Source: Saprospiraceae bacterium (GTDB lineage Bacteria; Bacteroidota; Bacteroidia; Chitinophagales; Saprospiraceae). Taken from it: a stretch of 64,000 bases of DNA. The stretch is taken from positions 1 to 64,000 of the forward strand of contig JAHBTW010000006.1 of the NCBI GenBank assembly GCA_019638385.1. Reading direction: 5' to 3'. This document shows, in pieces, positions 36,080-45,194 of this stretch (its first letter is position 1; every line of letters begins with the position of its first letter). The translations under genes and the position numbers were made by a program. The notes under the pieces are model-generated. The model was not told the DNA's origin, made no database searches, and was given only the letters and a program-made list of their open reading frames with translations.

Positions 36080-36958
36080 TTATTCGAGAATAAAGTTGAC
36101 CCGACGGTTTTTTTGGCGGCCCTCGTCCGTCTCGTTCGTAGCTACGGGTTTCCGTTTTCCCTCCGATAAGGTTTTGATTTCTCCCGTCACGCCGAGCCGC
36201 TGAAAATACCCCTTTGCACTTTTGGCCCGGCGCAAACCGAGGTCGAGATTGTACTTGTCGGAGCCTTTGTCGTCGGTGTGACCTACAATCGAGAGGCTGC
36301 GGTCGGGGTTGAGCTGGAGGTAGGTTTTTACCGAATCGGCATACGCCACAAACGCTTCGCCGGGATTGAACTCATCTGAATTGAAAGCAAAATTGGCATC
36401 CGAAAAGGTCATGTTGGTAAAAGAAAACTGCACCTTTTCGTACCCTTCGGGGATACCGGCGGCATCGTAAAAAAAGGAAAAAAGTATCGGCTCCCGCAGC
36501 AGAGAGTCGCTGCTCAGGTTGTGATCCAAGCTGATGCGGGTCTCTTCGACGCCGCGGCTTACGAGCAGGCGGCGCAATTCATCGGCGCGGGCCGTGCCGT
36601 AGTTTTCAAAAAAACCGTAAGATTTTCCCCGTTCCTGCGGAGCGTACAGCCCGGTGACGGTGAGCCGGCGGCCGGGTACAGCGAGGAGCAACGCGGCCAC
36701 GGAGTCTAAAAAGGCGTTGTTGTTGTCGTTGAGACGGGGTTGAACGAAGCCTTCCGTGTAAGCAAACTGGTCGTAATCCTTCAGTAGCACCGTATCGCCC
36801 GACAGGAGGCGCAGGTTCCTGAGCCGGATGTCTTCCTCCGGTTCGGCGACCTCCGGCGCCGGTGCGCGCCCGCAAAGTCCTTTCATTTCGCACACATAGT
36901 ACCAGCGCACGGTAAGGGCATACGCCAAAAAGAAAAGAAAAAGAATTAGTGCTCTCAT
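36080..36958 (-). CDS. OmpA-family peptidoglycan-binding protein
   Basis: Using the ATG at 36958, the protein has 292 residues. A hydrophobic N-terminus (ALILFLFFLAYALTV) acts as a signal or anchor. Two stretches resemble BON/OmpA-like repeats. The C-terminal OmpA domain is clear: FNSDEFNPGEAFVAYADSVKTYL, then SLSIVGHTDDKGSDKYNLDLGLRRAKSAKGYF with the TDxxG...LSxxRA-type motif, and RQKNRRVNFI at the end. It should tether the envelope to peptidoglycan. It is 19 bases upstream of the coiled-coil gene. Confidence 0.88.
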   Translation of the reverse strand: MRALILFLFFLAYALTVRWYYVCEMKGLCGRAPAPEVAEPEEDIRLRNLRLLSGDTVLLKDYDQFAYTEGFVQPRLNDNNNAFLDSVAALLLAVPGRRLTVTGLYAPQERGKSYGFFENYGTARADELRRLLVSRGVEETRISLDHNLSSDSLLREPILFSFFYDAAGIPEGYEKVQFSFTNMTFSDANFAFNSDEFNPGEAFVAYADSVKTYLQLNPDRSLSIVGHTDDKGSDKYNLDLGLRRAKSAKGYFQRLGVTGEIKTLSEGKRKPVATNETDEGRQKNRRVNFILE

Positions 36959-37111
36959 CCCGTCATTGCTTTGTCGGCAATAAAAGTACACATCTTGCGC
37001 ATAATGGCAAATTTTTGCTCATTTCAAAAAATGCCCAATGTGCAATGTCCAAGTGTACATGCCTTTGTGCATTGGAACTTGCGCATTGACACCTGTCAGC
37101 GACAGCGGCCC

Positions 37112-37414
37112 TTACACCACTTCCAGTAACGTGCGAAATGCCACATAGCGATCTTGATAGCGGGCGGCGTGCTCGGCTTGCAGGCGGGGGGCGTGTAGTT
37201 GTTGGTATTGCGTAAAGGTTTCCAAATCGGAGCAGGCGTATTGTACGGCGTAGGTGACGCCGTGCGCATCGTCATCGCCGAGTACTTTGCACAGGCGGTG
37301 GCTCTCAAACAGGCCGGTGGCCATCACATCGGGAATGTGTATGTCGCGCATCCAGCGGAGCCAGTCCTCCTGAACGTCGTGTTCTATTTTTACGGTTACG
37401 TTGTAGAGTAGCAT
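37112..37414 (-). CDS. DUF4286 family protein
   Basis: The 100-residue protein matches DUF4286, a small Bacteroidota family with a ferredoxin-like fold: LLYNVTVKIEHDVQEDWLRWMRDIHIPDVMATGLF, then SHRLCKVL and YAVQYACSDLETFTQYQ. Function unknown; the fold resembles dimeric alpha-beta barrel proteins. It follows murA after about 76 bases containing A-rich near-repeats (AAAAAGTAAAAGG). Confidence 0.85.
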   Translation of the reverse strand: MLLYNVTVKIEHDVQEDWLRWMRDIHIPDVMATGLFESHRLCKVLGDDDAHGVTYAVQYACSDLETFTQYQQLHAPRLQAEHAARYQDRYVAFRTLLEVV

Positions 37415-37490
37415 GGGTTTTCTTTTTGACTACGAGCTATATCAAAAGAAGTAAGAAGTAAAAAGTAAAAAGGTAAAAGTAAAAAGTACC

Positions 37491-38801
37491 TCAGATTCTG
37501 CGGATATCTGCGCCGATGGCGCGCAGGCGCTCGTCAATGAACTGGTAGCCCCGGTCAATCTGGTTGATGTTGTAAATGACACTTTTGCCTTTTGCCGATA
37601 AGGCGGCGATGAGCAGGGCCACGCCGGCGCGTATGTCGGGAGAGGTCATCTGGATGCCGCGCAGCGGAAAGCGGCGGTTGAGACCGATGACGGTGGCGCG
37701 ATGCGGATCGCAGAGGATAATCTGCGCCCCCATGTCAATGAGTTTATCTACAAAAAACAAGCGGCTTTCAAACATCTTTTGGTGTACCAATACGCTGCCT
37801 TTGGCTTGTATGGCCGTGACGAGCACAATGCTCATCAGGTCGGGGGTGAACCCGGGCCAGGGGGCATCATATACGGTGAGGATGGAGCCGTCAATGAAGG
37901 ACTGGATTTCGTACTCCTTCTGCGCCGGAATGAAGATATCGTCGCCCCGAAACTCCATTGCGATGCCCATGCGCTCAAATACGCGGGGGATGATGCCGAG
38001 TTCGGGAATGTATGCGTTGCGAATGGTAATTTCTGATTGGGTCATGGCTGCCAGACCGATAAAACTGCCCACTTCGATCATGTCGGGCAGCAGGCGGTGT
38101 TCGGCGCCGCGCAGGCCGCTCACGCCTTCAATGCGGAGCAGATTGGAACCGATGCCTTCAATGCGGGCGCCCATGCGCTCCAGCATCCGGCACAACTGCT
38201 GCACATAAGGCTCGCAGGCAGCATTGTATATCGTGGTGATGCCCTGAGCGAGCACCGCGGCCATGACGACATTGGCGGTGCCGGTCACCGATATTTCATC
38301 CATCAACAAATAAGTACCGCGCAAAACCGGCGCCTGTATGCGATAGAGACTGCGATCGGGATCGTATTCAAATTGGGCGCCGAGGGTTTCCAGGCCGAGC
38401 AGGTGGGTGTCTAATCGCCTGCGGCCTATTTTGTCGCCGCCGGGTTTGGGCAGCAGGGCCTTGCCGAAACGGGCCAGCAGCGGGCCGAGCAGCGTCACGG
38501 AGCCGCGAATGCGGGAGGCGGTTTGGTAATACTCCTCGGTATAGAGGTAGTCAATGTTTACTTCGTCCGCCTGAAAGACGCAGGTATCCGGCGCGGGTTG
38601 TTCCACCTTTACACCCAAGCCGCGCAGCAGGTCAATGAGCAGGATTACATCGCGAATGGCGGGGATGTTGGAAATGGTAATTTTTTCCGGACTGAGCAGC
38701 ACGGTGCATATTACCTGTAGCGCTTCGTTTTTGGCGCCCTGCGGATGCAGTTCTCCGGAGAGGGGAGCGCCGCCCGTAACTTCAAAAGCGTCTAAGTTCA
38801 T
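37491..38801 (-). CDS. murA: UDP-N-acetylglucosamine 1-carboxyvinyltransferase, Asp at the fosfomycin site
   Basis: The 436-residue enzyme adds enolpyruvate to UDP-GlcNAc, the first committed step of peptidoglycan synthesis. Lys24 in PQGAKNEAL and the PEP loop are present. At the position of E. coli Cys115 the loop reads PKPGGDKIGRRRLDTH, so the catalytic acid is Asp123 instead of Cys. This change, known in mycobacteria, chlamydiae and other groups, keeps activity but prevents fosfomycin alkylation. The gene lies 3 bases after the DUF4290 gene, a common Bacteroidota pairing. Confidence 0.94.
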   Translation of the reverse strand: MNLDAFEVTGGAPLSGELHPQGAKNEALQVICTVLLSPEKITISNIPAIRDVILLIDLLRGLGVKVEQPAPDTCVFQADEVNIDYLYTEEYYQTASRIRGSVTLLGPLLARFGKALLPKPGGDKIGRRRLDTHLLGLETLGAQFEYDPDRSLYRIQAPVLRGTYLLMDEISVTGTANVVMAAVLAQGITTIYNAACEPYVQQLCRMLERMGARIEGIGSNLLRIEGVSGLRGAEHRLLPDMIEVGSFIGLAAMTQSEITIRNAYIPELGIIPRVFERMGIAMEFRGDDIFIPAQKEYEIQSFIDGSILTVYDAPWPGFTPDLMSIVLVTAIQAKGSVLVHQKMFESRLFFVDKLIDMGAQIILCDPHRATVIGLNRRFPLRGIQMTSPDIRAGVALLIAALSAKGKSVIYNINQIDRGYQFIDERLRAIGADIRRI

Positions 38802-38804
38802 GGG

Positions 38805-39497
38805 CTACTTTCTCTTCCAGTTTTTGTTTTTGTTGCTGCGCTGCTGTTGCCCGCCTCCCTGCCGTTTCCCGCCCTGATTGTTGCGGTGTTGCTGCTGCTG
38901 TTGCGGCGCATTGCGGCGTTGGTTGGGATTGGGGTTGAGGTTTTCAATGGCCACTTCGTCGGGCAGCGACAACTTGCCGTCAGAGAGTGTGAACAGGTCG
39001 CCTTTGATGAGGTCGTCGCTCACAAAGTGTTCTCTGTTCCAGGTTCTGTAAGCCAATTTCATATAAGAACTGATAGCGGCCACCATGCCTTCTTTCACCG
39101 GGCCGTCTTCTAATTCCATAGCCTTTTTCATCAGCAACTGAACGTAGTGACCGTAGTGCCGGAAGCGGGCTTCCGAGGCCGAATACGGTACCTGCTCCGG
39201 CTTTTTTTTGTCTTTTGCCGGATCGGGAATCGGGCCGTGTGTGGGGATAATGCCCTCCAGATCGTACCCTGCAATGCGAAAAACGTGCTTCCAGAGCCGC
39301 TCGCGATAGTCTTCCACATTGCGGCTTTGGGGGTTCATGATGTACATGAGGTCCACTATTTTTTCAATAAAAGCCTGCCGGCGATCGAGGTCAGTCAGGG
39401 TTTTGGCATGTTCTATCATCAATTGTACGTGACGGCCGTATTCGGGCATAACCAACTCATTTCGAGAGGTATTATACTCTATCTCCATCTTTCTCAT
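38805..39497 (-). CDS. DUF4290 family protein
   Basis: The 230-residue protein matches DUF4290: MEIEYNTSRNELVMPEYGRHVQLMIEHAKTL and RHYGHYVQLLMKKAME, two similar helical repeats. The last ~45 residues are low-complexity Gln/Asn/Arg/Gly/Lys (QQQQQHRNNQGGKRQGGGQQ), strongly basic and possibly nucleic-acid or polyanion binding. It sits directly upstream of murA, suggesting co-expression with cell-wall synthesis. Function unknown. Confidence 0.88.
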   Translation of the reverse strand: MRKMEIEYNTSRNELVMPEYGRHVQLMIEHAKTLTDLDRRQAFIEKIVDLMYIMNPQSRNVEDYRERLWKHVFRIAGYDLEGIIPTHGPIPDPAKDKKKPEQVPYSASEARFRHYGHYVQLLMKKAMELEDGPVKEGMVAAISSYMKLAYRTWNREHFVSDDLIKGDLFTLSDGKLSLPDEVAIENLNPNPNQRRNAPQQQQQHRNNQGGKRQGGGQQQRSNKNKNWKRK

Positions 39498-39530
39498 AAA
39501 GCCTGTATTTTCAAATTTTTGGATTGTATT

Positions 39531-41372
39531 TTATTCAACAGTAACCGACTTGGCCAGGTTTCTGGGCTGATCTACATTGCATCCGCGCATCAAAGCGATG
39601 TGGTAAGACAGCAATTGCAGCGGAATGACCGACAACAGCGGTGTAAACGGCTCCTCTGTATTGGGTATTTCAATTACATAATCGGCCATGCCGCTGATGA
39701 CTTCATCTCCTTCCACCACCACTGCCACCACCATACCTTTGCGCGCTTTCACCTCCTGAATGTTGCTCACTATTTTGTCGTAAGCGCTCTTGTTGGTGGC
39801 AATCACGATCACCGGCATGTTTTCATCAATGAGGGCAATGGGACCGTGCTTCATTTCGGCAGCCGGATACCCTTCGGCGTGTATGTATGAAATTTCCTTA
39901 AGCTTGAGCGCGCCTTCCAGCGCCACCGGGAAGTTGTAGCCCCTGCCGAGATACAACGCATTGGACCGGTCTTTGATTTCGCCCGCAATGTACTCGATTT
40001 TGGCATTGGATTCGAGCACCTTAGCTACTTTTTGCGGAATTTCCGACAGTTCCAAAACGAGCCGGCGGAAATACGACTCTGTAATTGTGCCGCGCCGGTG
40101 CGCCAGGGTGAGCGCCATCAGCGCCAGCAAAGTCACCTGCCCGGTAAATGCCTTGGTGGAAGCCACGCCGATTTCCGGGCCGGCGTGGATGTAGGAGCCG
40201 CAGTGCGTGAGCCGCGCAATAGACGAACCGACCACATTGACGATGCCATATACCAGCGCGCCTTTTTCCCGCGCCAGTTCTATGGCGGCAAGGGTGTCGG
40301 CTGTTTCGCCCGATTGCGAAATGGCAATCACCACGTCTTCTTCGGAAATGATGGGATTGCGGTAGCGCAACTCGGAGGCGTATTCCACCTCTACCGGAAT
40401 GCGGGCGAGGTCTTCGATGAGGTACTCTCCGATGAGGGCCGAGTGCCAGGAGGTGCCGCAGGCGGCAATGATGATGCGCCGGGCCTGCACCACGCGATTG
40501 AGATAATCATCGAGGCCGCCGAGGCGCACCCAGCCTTGTTCCACGTTGAGGCGGCCCCGCATACAATCGGCGATGGTGCCGGGCTGCTCGTATATTTCTT
40601 TGAGCATGAAGTGATCGAACCCGCCCTTTTCCAACTGCTCAATCTCCATGTCGAGCACCTGAATGAAAGGCGTTTGCTCTTCATTGTTCATGGTCCGAAC
40701 CTGTGGGCCGTCGGCGAGGGTCACCACGGCTATTTCTTCGTCATTGAGATAAATGACGCGATTGGTATATTCAATGATGGGCGTGGCGTCGGAGGCTAAG
40801 AAATACTCGCCGTCGCCCAAGCCGATGACCAAAGGACTGGCCTTGCGGGCTGCCACCAATTTGCCGGGTTCGTTGCGGTCCATCACCACGATGGCATAAG
40901 CGCCGGTAACGCGTGTGAGCGCGATGCGCACCGCCTCCTCCAGAGAGAGGTCGTCCCGGTTTTGTATTTCTTCGATGAAATGCACCAGCACTTCGGTGTC
41001 GGTTTCGCCGCTGAAGTAATGGCCTTCTTTTTCGAGCGCTTTTTTGAGCAGGGCATAGTTTTCTATGATGCCGTTGTGTACCAGTGCCAGGCGCCGGTCT
41101 TGCGAGATGTGCGGGTGGGCGTTGTTGTCGTCGGGAGCGCCGTGTGTGGCCCAGCGGGTATGGCCGATGCCTTGTGTGCCTTCCCGGTCGGAAAGCGAGG
41201 CCGACTGCACCAACTCCTCTACTTTGCCTTTCTTTTTATAAACTTTCAAAAAATTGTTTTCGAGGAGCGCTACGCCGGCGCTGTCGTAGCCGCGGTATTC
41301 TAAGCGCTGTAAGCCTTTAATCAATATGGGCCAGGCTTGCCGCCGGCCGAGGTACGCTACAATTCCACACAT
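39531..41372 (-). CDS. glmS: Glutamine-fructose-6-phosphate aminotransferase
   Basis: The 613-residue enzyme makes glucosamine-6-phosphate, the entry to amino-sugar, peptidoglycan and LPS synthesis. The N-terminal amidotransferase begins MCGIVAYLGRRQ with nucleophile Cys2, and GHTRWATHG follows. Two SIS domains carry IAACGTSWHSALIGEYLIE and GIVNVVGSSIARLT. The C-terminus has HGPIALIDENMPVIVIA and ends NLAKSVTVE. No glmS ribozyme is apparent in the 29 bases upstream, so regulation must lie elsewhere. It shares a transcript direction with murA downstream. Confidence 0.96.
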   Translation of the reverse strand: MCGIVAYLGRRQAWPILIKGLQRLEYRGYDSAGVALLENNFLKVYKKKGKVEELVQSASLSDREGTQGIGHTRWATHGAPDDNNAHPHISQDRRLALVHNGIIENYALLKKALEKEGHYFSGETDTEVLVHFIEEIQNRDDLSLEEAVRIALTRVTGAYAIVVMDRNEPGKLVAARKASPLVIGLGDGEYFLASDATPIIEYTNRVIYLNDEEIAVVTLADGPQVRTMNNEEQTPFIQVLDMEIEQLEKGGFDHFMLKEIYEQPGTIADCMRGRLNVEQGWVRLGGLDDYLNRVVQARRIIIAACGTSWHSALIGEYLIEDLARIPVEVEYASELRYRNPIISEEDVVIAISQSGETADTLAAIELAREKGALVYGIVNVVGSSIARLTHCGSYIHAGPEIGVASTKAFTGQVTLLALMALTLAHRRGTITESYFRRLVLELSEIPQKVAKVLESNAKIEYIAGEIKDRSNALYLGRGYNFPVALEGALKLKEISYIHAEGYPAAEMKHGPIALIDENMPVIVIATNKSAYDKIVSNIQEVKARKGMVVAVVVEGDEVISGMADYVIEIPNTEEPFTPLLSVIPLQLLSYHIALMRGCNVDQPRNLAKSVTVE

Positions 41373-41401
41373 ATTTTGGCGGTTGTTTTACAGTTTGGCA
41401 A

Positions 41402-42775
41402 TCAGGATTTTGTGAAGGCAACCTTGATGCGCATCCGGTTGTCGGGATGTTTCGGGCCGTTGAGAATGGTGCGGCTGCCGCGCTGTGCCTTTTCCCATAT
41501 TTGGAGATACATGACATTGGGTTCCCGTCCGTTGATCATATCGGCCAATTGGGATGAAATATTCATTCGGTAATAGCTGGGCGCTCCGTCGGTTCCCTCT
41601 ACGAGCACGCCACCGAAAACTTGCCTGCGGCTGCTGAGCGCAAACCGGACATCGGTGATGTCTTCCAACTCCCCATCGCTGTTGAGCGCCCGCAAATACA
41701 CCTCTACAGCCGGCAACAGCTTGCCGGGTTCGTCGCCGGGCAGGGTTCCTATCGGAATTTCCAACTGGGCATAGTTTACAATAGCGCCCTGCATCGCAGC
41801 AATGTGCGGCAGTTCTATTTTTACATTAAAACCGGCCATGCCCTGAATAAATGCCTGGGTTTCGCCCAAAGCGGGATTGTTGATGTACGCCTCCACCGGC
41901 GAGCCGGTATAGTCGTGTTGCAGACTGGAAATGCGCGCGCTCAGTTCATTGATTTCATACTGATATTGGCGCTGCACGTTGGCGCTGTCTTTGTAATACA
42001 TAAAAATACCCGGGCGCAGGCTTTGCCAGTTGAAGGCAACGAGGCCGTCGGCGGCGCCGACAGGTTTGATGTACAATCCTTTAAATATGCGGAGAAAGGT
42101 CGTATCGGAGAGATAGTCGAGCGAATCAAGCTGCAACAGTTCCAGCCCCAACCCCGTGCTGAGCGGAATGCGCAGGTGCGGATAAGAAATAGTATCGGCA
42201 ATGCCGGTAGCGTAGTCTATGGTCTGCACGCTGTCCAAACGGGGAAAAAAAGTACCGCTGCCGATGGGTGTCGGGGAAGTGGCAAAAGATGCATCGGCGA
42301 AGTACCGTCCGGAGGGGTCTATGTCTTCGACGACTCTGTACACCTCCAGGCCGAAGGGCAAAGCAGGCTTGCCGTAAAAGGCGGCGGTGTCTAAGGTGAG
42401 TACCAAAACGAGAGAGTCAAAAACAGCATTTTTGTAGTTGGGCAACACCGATACCAGCGTAGTGCCGAACCGGTCGCGGTCGAGCAGGGGCTGCGCGTAA
42501 ATGCCCGCCGTCACCCGCCCGAAAATGGGGTCGGTAAAATCGCCGAACATAAAGCTGCTCAATTGATCTGCGAAGTTGCTGCCGGAGAACGTCAGTACCG
42601 TGTCAGGCAGGATAGAAGTGACCTCCAACGTGATGGTATCGGTGTAATCCAGCCCCAGACGGTCTTCGTCCAGTAGGTCGGCGCCGATAGCAGTCGGATC
42701 GGTGCAAGCCGACCAGGAAACGAGCAGGGTCAGTCCCAGAAGAACCGACACCAAAAAAACATTTGATTTTTTCAT
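41402..42775 (-). CDS. DUF4270 lipoprotein
   Basis: Using the ATG at 42775, the product has 457 residues and a lipobox-like signal (GLTLLVSWSAC, then TDPTAIGADLL). The conserved opening of DUF4270 follows (ADLLDEDRLGLDYTDTITLEV, then GSNFADQLSSFMFGDFTDPIFGRV). The family is Bacteroidota-specific, made of beta-sandwich surface lipoproteins of unknown role. It is often found between a starch-synthase-like gene and glmS or panC, as here. Confidence 0.88.
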   Translation of the reverse strand: MKKSNVFLVSVLLGLTLLVSWSACTDPTAIGADLLDEDRLGLDYTDTITLEVTSILPDTVLTFSGSNFADQLSSFMFGDFTDPIFGRVTAGIYAQPLLDRDRFGTTLVSVLPNYKNAVFDSLVLVLTLDTAAFYGKPALPFGLEVYRVVEDIDPSGRYFADASFATSPTPIGSGTFFPRLDSVQTIDYATGIADTISYPHLRIPLSTGLGLELLQLDSLDYLSDTTFLRIFKGLYIKPVGAADGLVAFNWQSLRPGIFMYYKDSANVQRQYQYEINELSARISSLQHDYTGSPVEAYINNPALGETQAFIQGMAGFNVKIELPHIAAMQGAIVNYAQLEIPIGTLPGDEPGKLLPAVEVYLRALNSDGELEDITDVRFALSSRRQVFGGVLVEGTDGAPSYYRMNISSQLADMINGREPNVMYLQIWEKAQRGSRTILNGPKHPDNRMRIKVAFTKS

Positions 42776-42877
42776 GCAAATCATCAATTACAACCATTGA
42801 GAGGTTTTGTTCGGGCGCTATGAAAGACATGCGGCCGCGAAAAAGGGTTGGGTGGGCGGAACCCCGGATAAAAGAAA

Positions 42878-43693
42878 TTAAGATACCGGTTCTACCATGA
42901 GTGAATTATAAAAATCAATAAACCCGGCCAGCGGCTCCTCTGCCTGATAGTCCAGCACCGGCTTATCGGATTCTGTCAGCGACTTTTGAACGGCTTCACT
43001 CACTGTTTCGCTGCCCAGAATGATGCCGTCGGCAAAAGCAATGGCGCCCCGGTGCAGGGTGACGCCGGCGCCGTTTTGGTAGGCGTCCAAGTCTTTGGCC
43101 GGCATGTTGTTGATGGCCGCCTTGGAGAAGAAATTGTCCGGCATATTTTCTCCTATCGCATCATTATAAAGGGAGTAAATCACTTTTGCATGTTGAAACA
43201 GCGGCTCGGTTTTGTAAGCCGTTTTCACATACGCCGGAATGAGGCTGGTCATCCAGCCGTGGCAGTGGATGATATCGGGCGGCCAGCCGAACTTCCGAAC
43301 GGTTTCCAACACGCCTTTACAAAAGAAGACCATGCGATCTACATTGTCTTCGTAGGCTTCTCCTGCTTCGTTTTGGAAAACGGACTTCCGACGGAAGAAA
43401 TCGTCGTTGTCTAAAAAATAGACCTGAATACGGGCCTCCGGCATGGAAGCCACCTTGATGATGAGCGGATAATCGTCGTCATCTACGATGATATTCATCC
43501 CGGAAAGCCGCACGACCTCATGAAGCCGGTGCCGGCGTTCATTGATGGTACCGAATTTAGGCATCAGAACGCGAAGTTCCATTCCTTTTTCCTGTACGTA
43601 TTGCGGTAGCTTTCGGGTGAGGTCGGCTAATTCGGAAGGGTCGGTAAAGGGAGACATCTCCTGAGTGACAATCAGCACTTTCTTCTTACTCAT
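42878..43693 (-). CDS. Short glycogen/starch-synthase-like protein (GT5 N-domain only)
   Basis: The 271-residue protein matches the N-terminal Rossmann domain of GT5 glycogen synthases: KKVLIVTQEMSPFTDPSELADLTRKLPQYVQEKG, KFGTINERRHRLHEV and PPDIIHCHGWMTSLIPAYVK. The C-terminal GT-B nucleotide-sugar domain is absent, and the protein ends with a variable tail. The KxGGL-like loop of true GlgA (substrate site) is replaced by DPSELADL. Such short forms next to panC are typical of Bacteroidota. It may not be a glycogen synthase at all; a regulatory or novel transferase role is possible. Confidence 0.8.
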   Translation of the reverse strand: MSKKKVLIVTQEMSPFTDPSELADLTRKLPQYVQEKGMELRVLMPKFGTINERRHRLHEVVRLSGMNIIVDDDDYPLIIKVASMPEARIQVYFLDNDDFFRRKSVFQNEAGEAYEDNVDRMVFFCKGVLETVRKFGWPPDIIHCHGWMTSLIPAYVKTAYKTEPLFQHAKVIYSLYNDAIGENMPDNFFSKAAINNMPAKDLDAYQNGAGVTLHRGAIAFADGIILGSETVSEAVQKSLTESDKPVLDYQAEEPLAGFIDFYNSLMVEPVS

Positions 43694-43719
43694 AACGCCT
43701 GTCAGATTTTCAAAGACTG

Positions 43720-43735
43720 ACCCCGCCTCAGCGGG
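43720..43735. promoter_or_regulatory. GC hairpin in divergent leader region
   Basis: CCCCGC-CTCA-GCGGGG is a perfect 6-bp stem between the starch-synthase-like gene and panC. Read on the minus strand it lies in the leader of the starch-synthase-like gene, about 27 bases before its ATG. On the plus strand it is followed by CTGTTTTA. Its role is unknown. Confidence 0.5.
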
Positions 43736-43826
43736 GCTGTTTTATAATAAAGCGCGCAAATTTAGCAATAACAAACGACTTTTCAGCAAATATCCAACCA
43801 CTTAATACCGCATTAACAAAATCGTC

Positions 43827-43834
43827 TATATTTG
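43827..43834 (+). promoter_or_regulatory. Candidate -7 box of panC
   Basis: TATATTTG matches the Bacteroidota -7 consensus TAnnTTTG 40 bases before the panC ATG. No convincing -33 TTG is found at the expected spacing, so support is partial. Confidence 0.4.
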
Positions 43835-43873
43835 GCCGGCAGTTTCAAAACACCTGCCGCGCCTTTCTCTGCC

Positions 43874-44722
43874 ATGTATGTATTCCAACATTCCGCTCAC
43901 CTGCGCCGCTACCTCGCCCTTTACCGGGCCTCCGGCCGAACCCTCGGCTTTGTTCCCACGATGGGCGCCCTGCACGAAGGGCACCTCTCTTTAGTGCGCC
44001 GTTCGCTCGCTCAAGACGATCTCACCGTGTGCAGCATTTTCGTGAATCCTACGCAATTCAATGATTCCGAAGACCTTAAAAAATACCCTCGCACACCTGA
44101 GAAAGACATAGCCCTGCTGTCCAAGTCGGGATGCACCGCCCTCTTTATGCCGGCCGTGGCCGAGGTATATCCCGATGAGGCGCCGCCGGATACCGAATTT
44201 TCATTCGGGGCTTTGGAGCAGGTAATGGAAGGCGCTTTCCGTCCGGGACACTTCCGGGGGGTGGCGCAGGTAGTGGCCAGATTGCTGACATTGGTGCAAC
44301 CGCAACGTTTGTATTTGGGGCAAAAAGATTTTCAGCAAACGGCCATCGTAGCCGAAATGCTCCGGCAACTACAATCAGACGTAGAACTCAACATCGTACC
44401 TACGATGCGAGAACCCGACGGGTTGGCCATGAGTTCGCGCAATGCACGGCTCAGCCCCGAATTCCGGAAAGCAGCGCCGGCCATTTATAAAGCCCTGCTC
44501 GAAGCGCGCCGCCTGTACCCTCATAGCAGCGCTGCCGACATCAACGCGCAGGCCCTCCAAACCCTCACGGCCGCCGGGCTTCGCCCAGAATATTTCGACA
44601 TTGTGGACGGGCACACTTTGCTGCCGGTGCAAAACGGACGCAAAGCGACCTCTGCCGTAGCCTGCGTGGCTGCCTGGGCCGGCAATGTTCGGCTCATTGA
44701 CAACATGGTGTTGATAGGATAG
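43874..44722 (+). CDS. panC: Pantothenate synthetase (pantoate-beta-alanine ligase)
   Basis: The 282-residue enzyme joins pantoate and beta-alanine with ATP to form pantothenate. The HIGH-like ATP site is PTMGALHEGHLSLVRRS. FVNPTQFNDSEDLKKYPRT is the pantoate-binding region, and YLGQKDFQQTAIV and REPDGLAMSSRNARL complete the signature. The ATG at 43874 places the conserved TMG block at the normal distance; the longer frame from 43832 begins with TTG inside the promoter. It is divergent from the starch-synthase-like gene. Confidence 0.95.
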   Translation: MYVFQHSAHLRRYLALYRASGRTLGFVPTMGALHEGHLSLVRRSLAQDDLTVCSIFVNPTQFNDSEDLKKYPRTPEKDIALLSKSGCTALFMPAVAEVYPDEAPPDTEFSFGALEQVMEGAFRPGHFRGVAQVVARLLTLVQPQRLYLGQKDFQQTAIVAEMLRQLQSDVELNIVPTMREPDGLAMSSRNARLSPEFRKAAPAIYKALLEARRLYPHSSAADINAQALQTLTAAGLRPEYFDIVDGHTLLPVQNGRKATSAVACVAAWAGNVRLIDNMVLIG

Positions 44723-44787
44723 CGCCCGATCCCTTTATCAGAAAATCGCTTTTTCTGCGTTATAGGGGTCGCTAAAAACATATAATA

Positions 44788-45174
44788 ATGATGGCAACAA
44801 GATTCTCATTTCTACTCGTCTTCCTGCTGGCAACCGCTTGCGCACTGCCGCTTGCGGCTCAAACGACTAAAAATCAACCGGCCAAAGAAGAAACTCGCCC
44901 CGCCGAGCCTAAGGGCGTTTTTTCTATATTCAAAAAAAGTGAACCAAACGCTTCCCAAGCTCAGGCCGGCGATGTGAAAGCACGTCATCAGGCGGCCAAA
45001 AAAGAGGTGCGCATCGCCAAACGCGACCGCAAAGCCGCCATCGCCAAAGAACGGGCCGCACGCGCGCGCGCCGAAGCCCTCAAAGCCGAAAAGCGCGCCG
45101 TAGGCGCCGAAAAAAGATCGGACAAGTCAGAGGTGCAGGCAGACAAAACGCGGCAACGGCTGGGGAGGAACTAG
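44788..45174 (+). CDS. Exported Ala/Lys-rich helical protein
   Basis: The 128-residue protein has a signal peptide (FSFLLVFLLATACALPLAAQ). The mature part is a highly charged, Ala/Lys/Arg/Glu-rich helix (KKEVRIAKRDRKAAIAKERAARARAEALKAEK). No lipobox or domain was recognised, and the composition suggests a coiled coil or polyanion-binding tail. It lies 65 bases after panC on the same strand and is convergent with the M48 peptidase gene. Function unknown. Confidence 0.65.
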   Translation: MMATRFSFLLVFLLATACALPLAAQTTKNQPAKEETRPAEPKGVFSIFKKSEPNASQAQAGDVKARHQAAKKEVRIAKRDRKAAIAKERAARARAEALKAEKRAVGAEKRSDKSEVQADKTRQRLGRN

Positions 45175-45194
45175 CTTGCTGTTTAAGTTCAGTT

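Noticed and set aside
39373-39401. glmS ribozyme or riboswitch upstream of glmS
   Set aside because: The gap before glmS is only 29 bases and contains no ribozyme-like structure.
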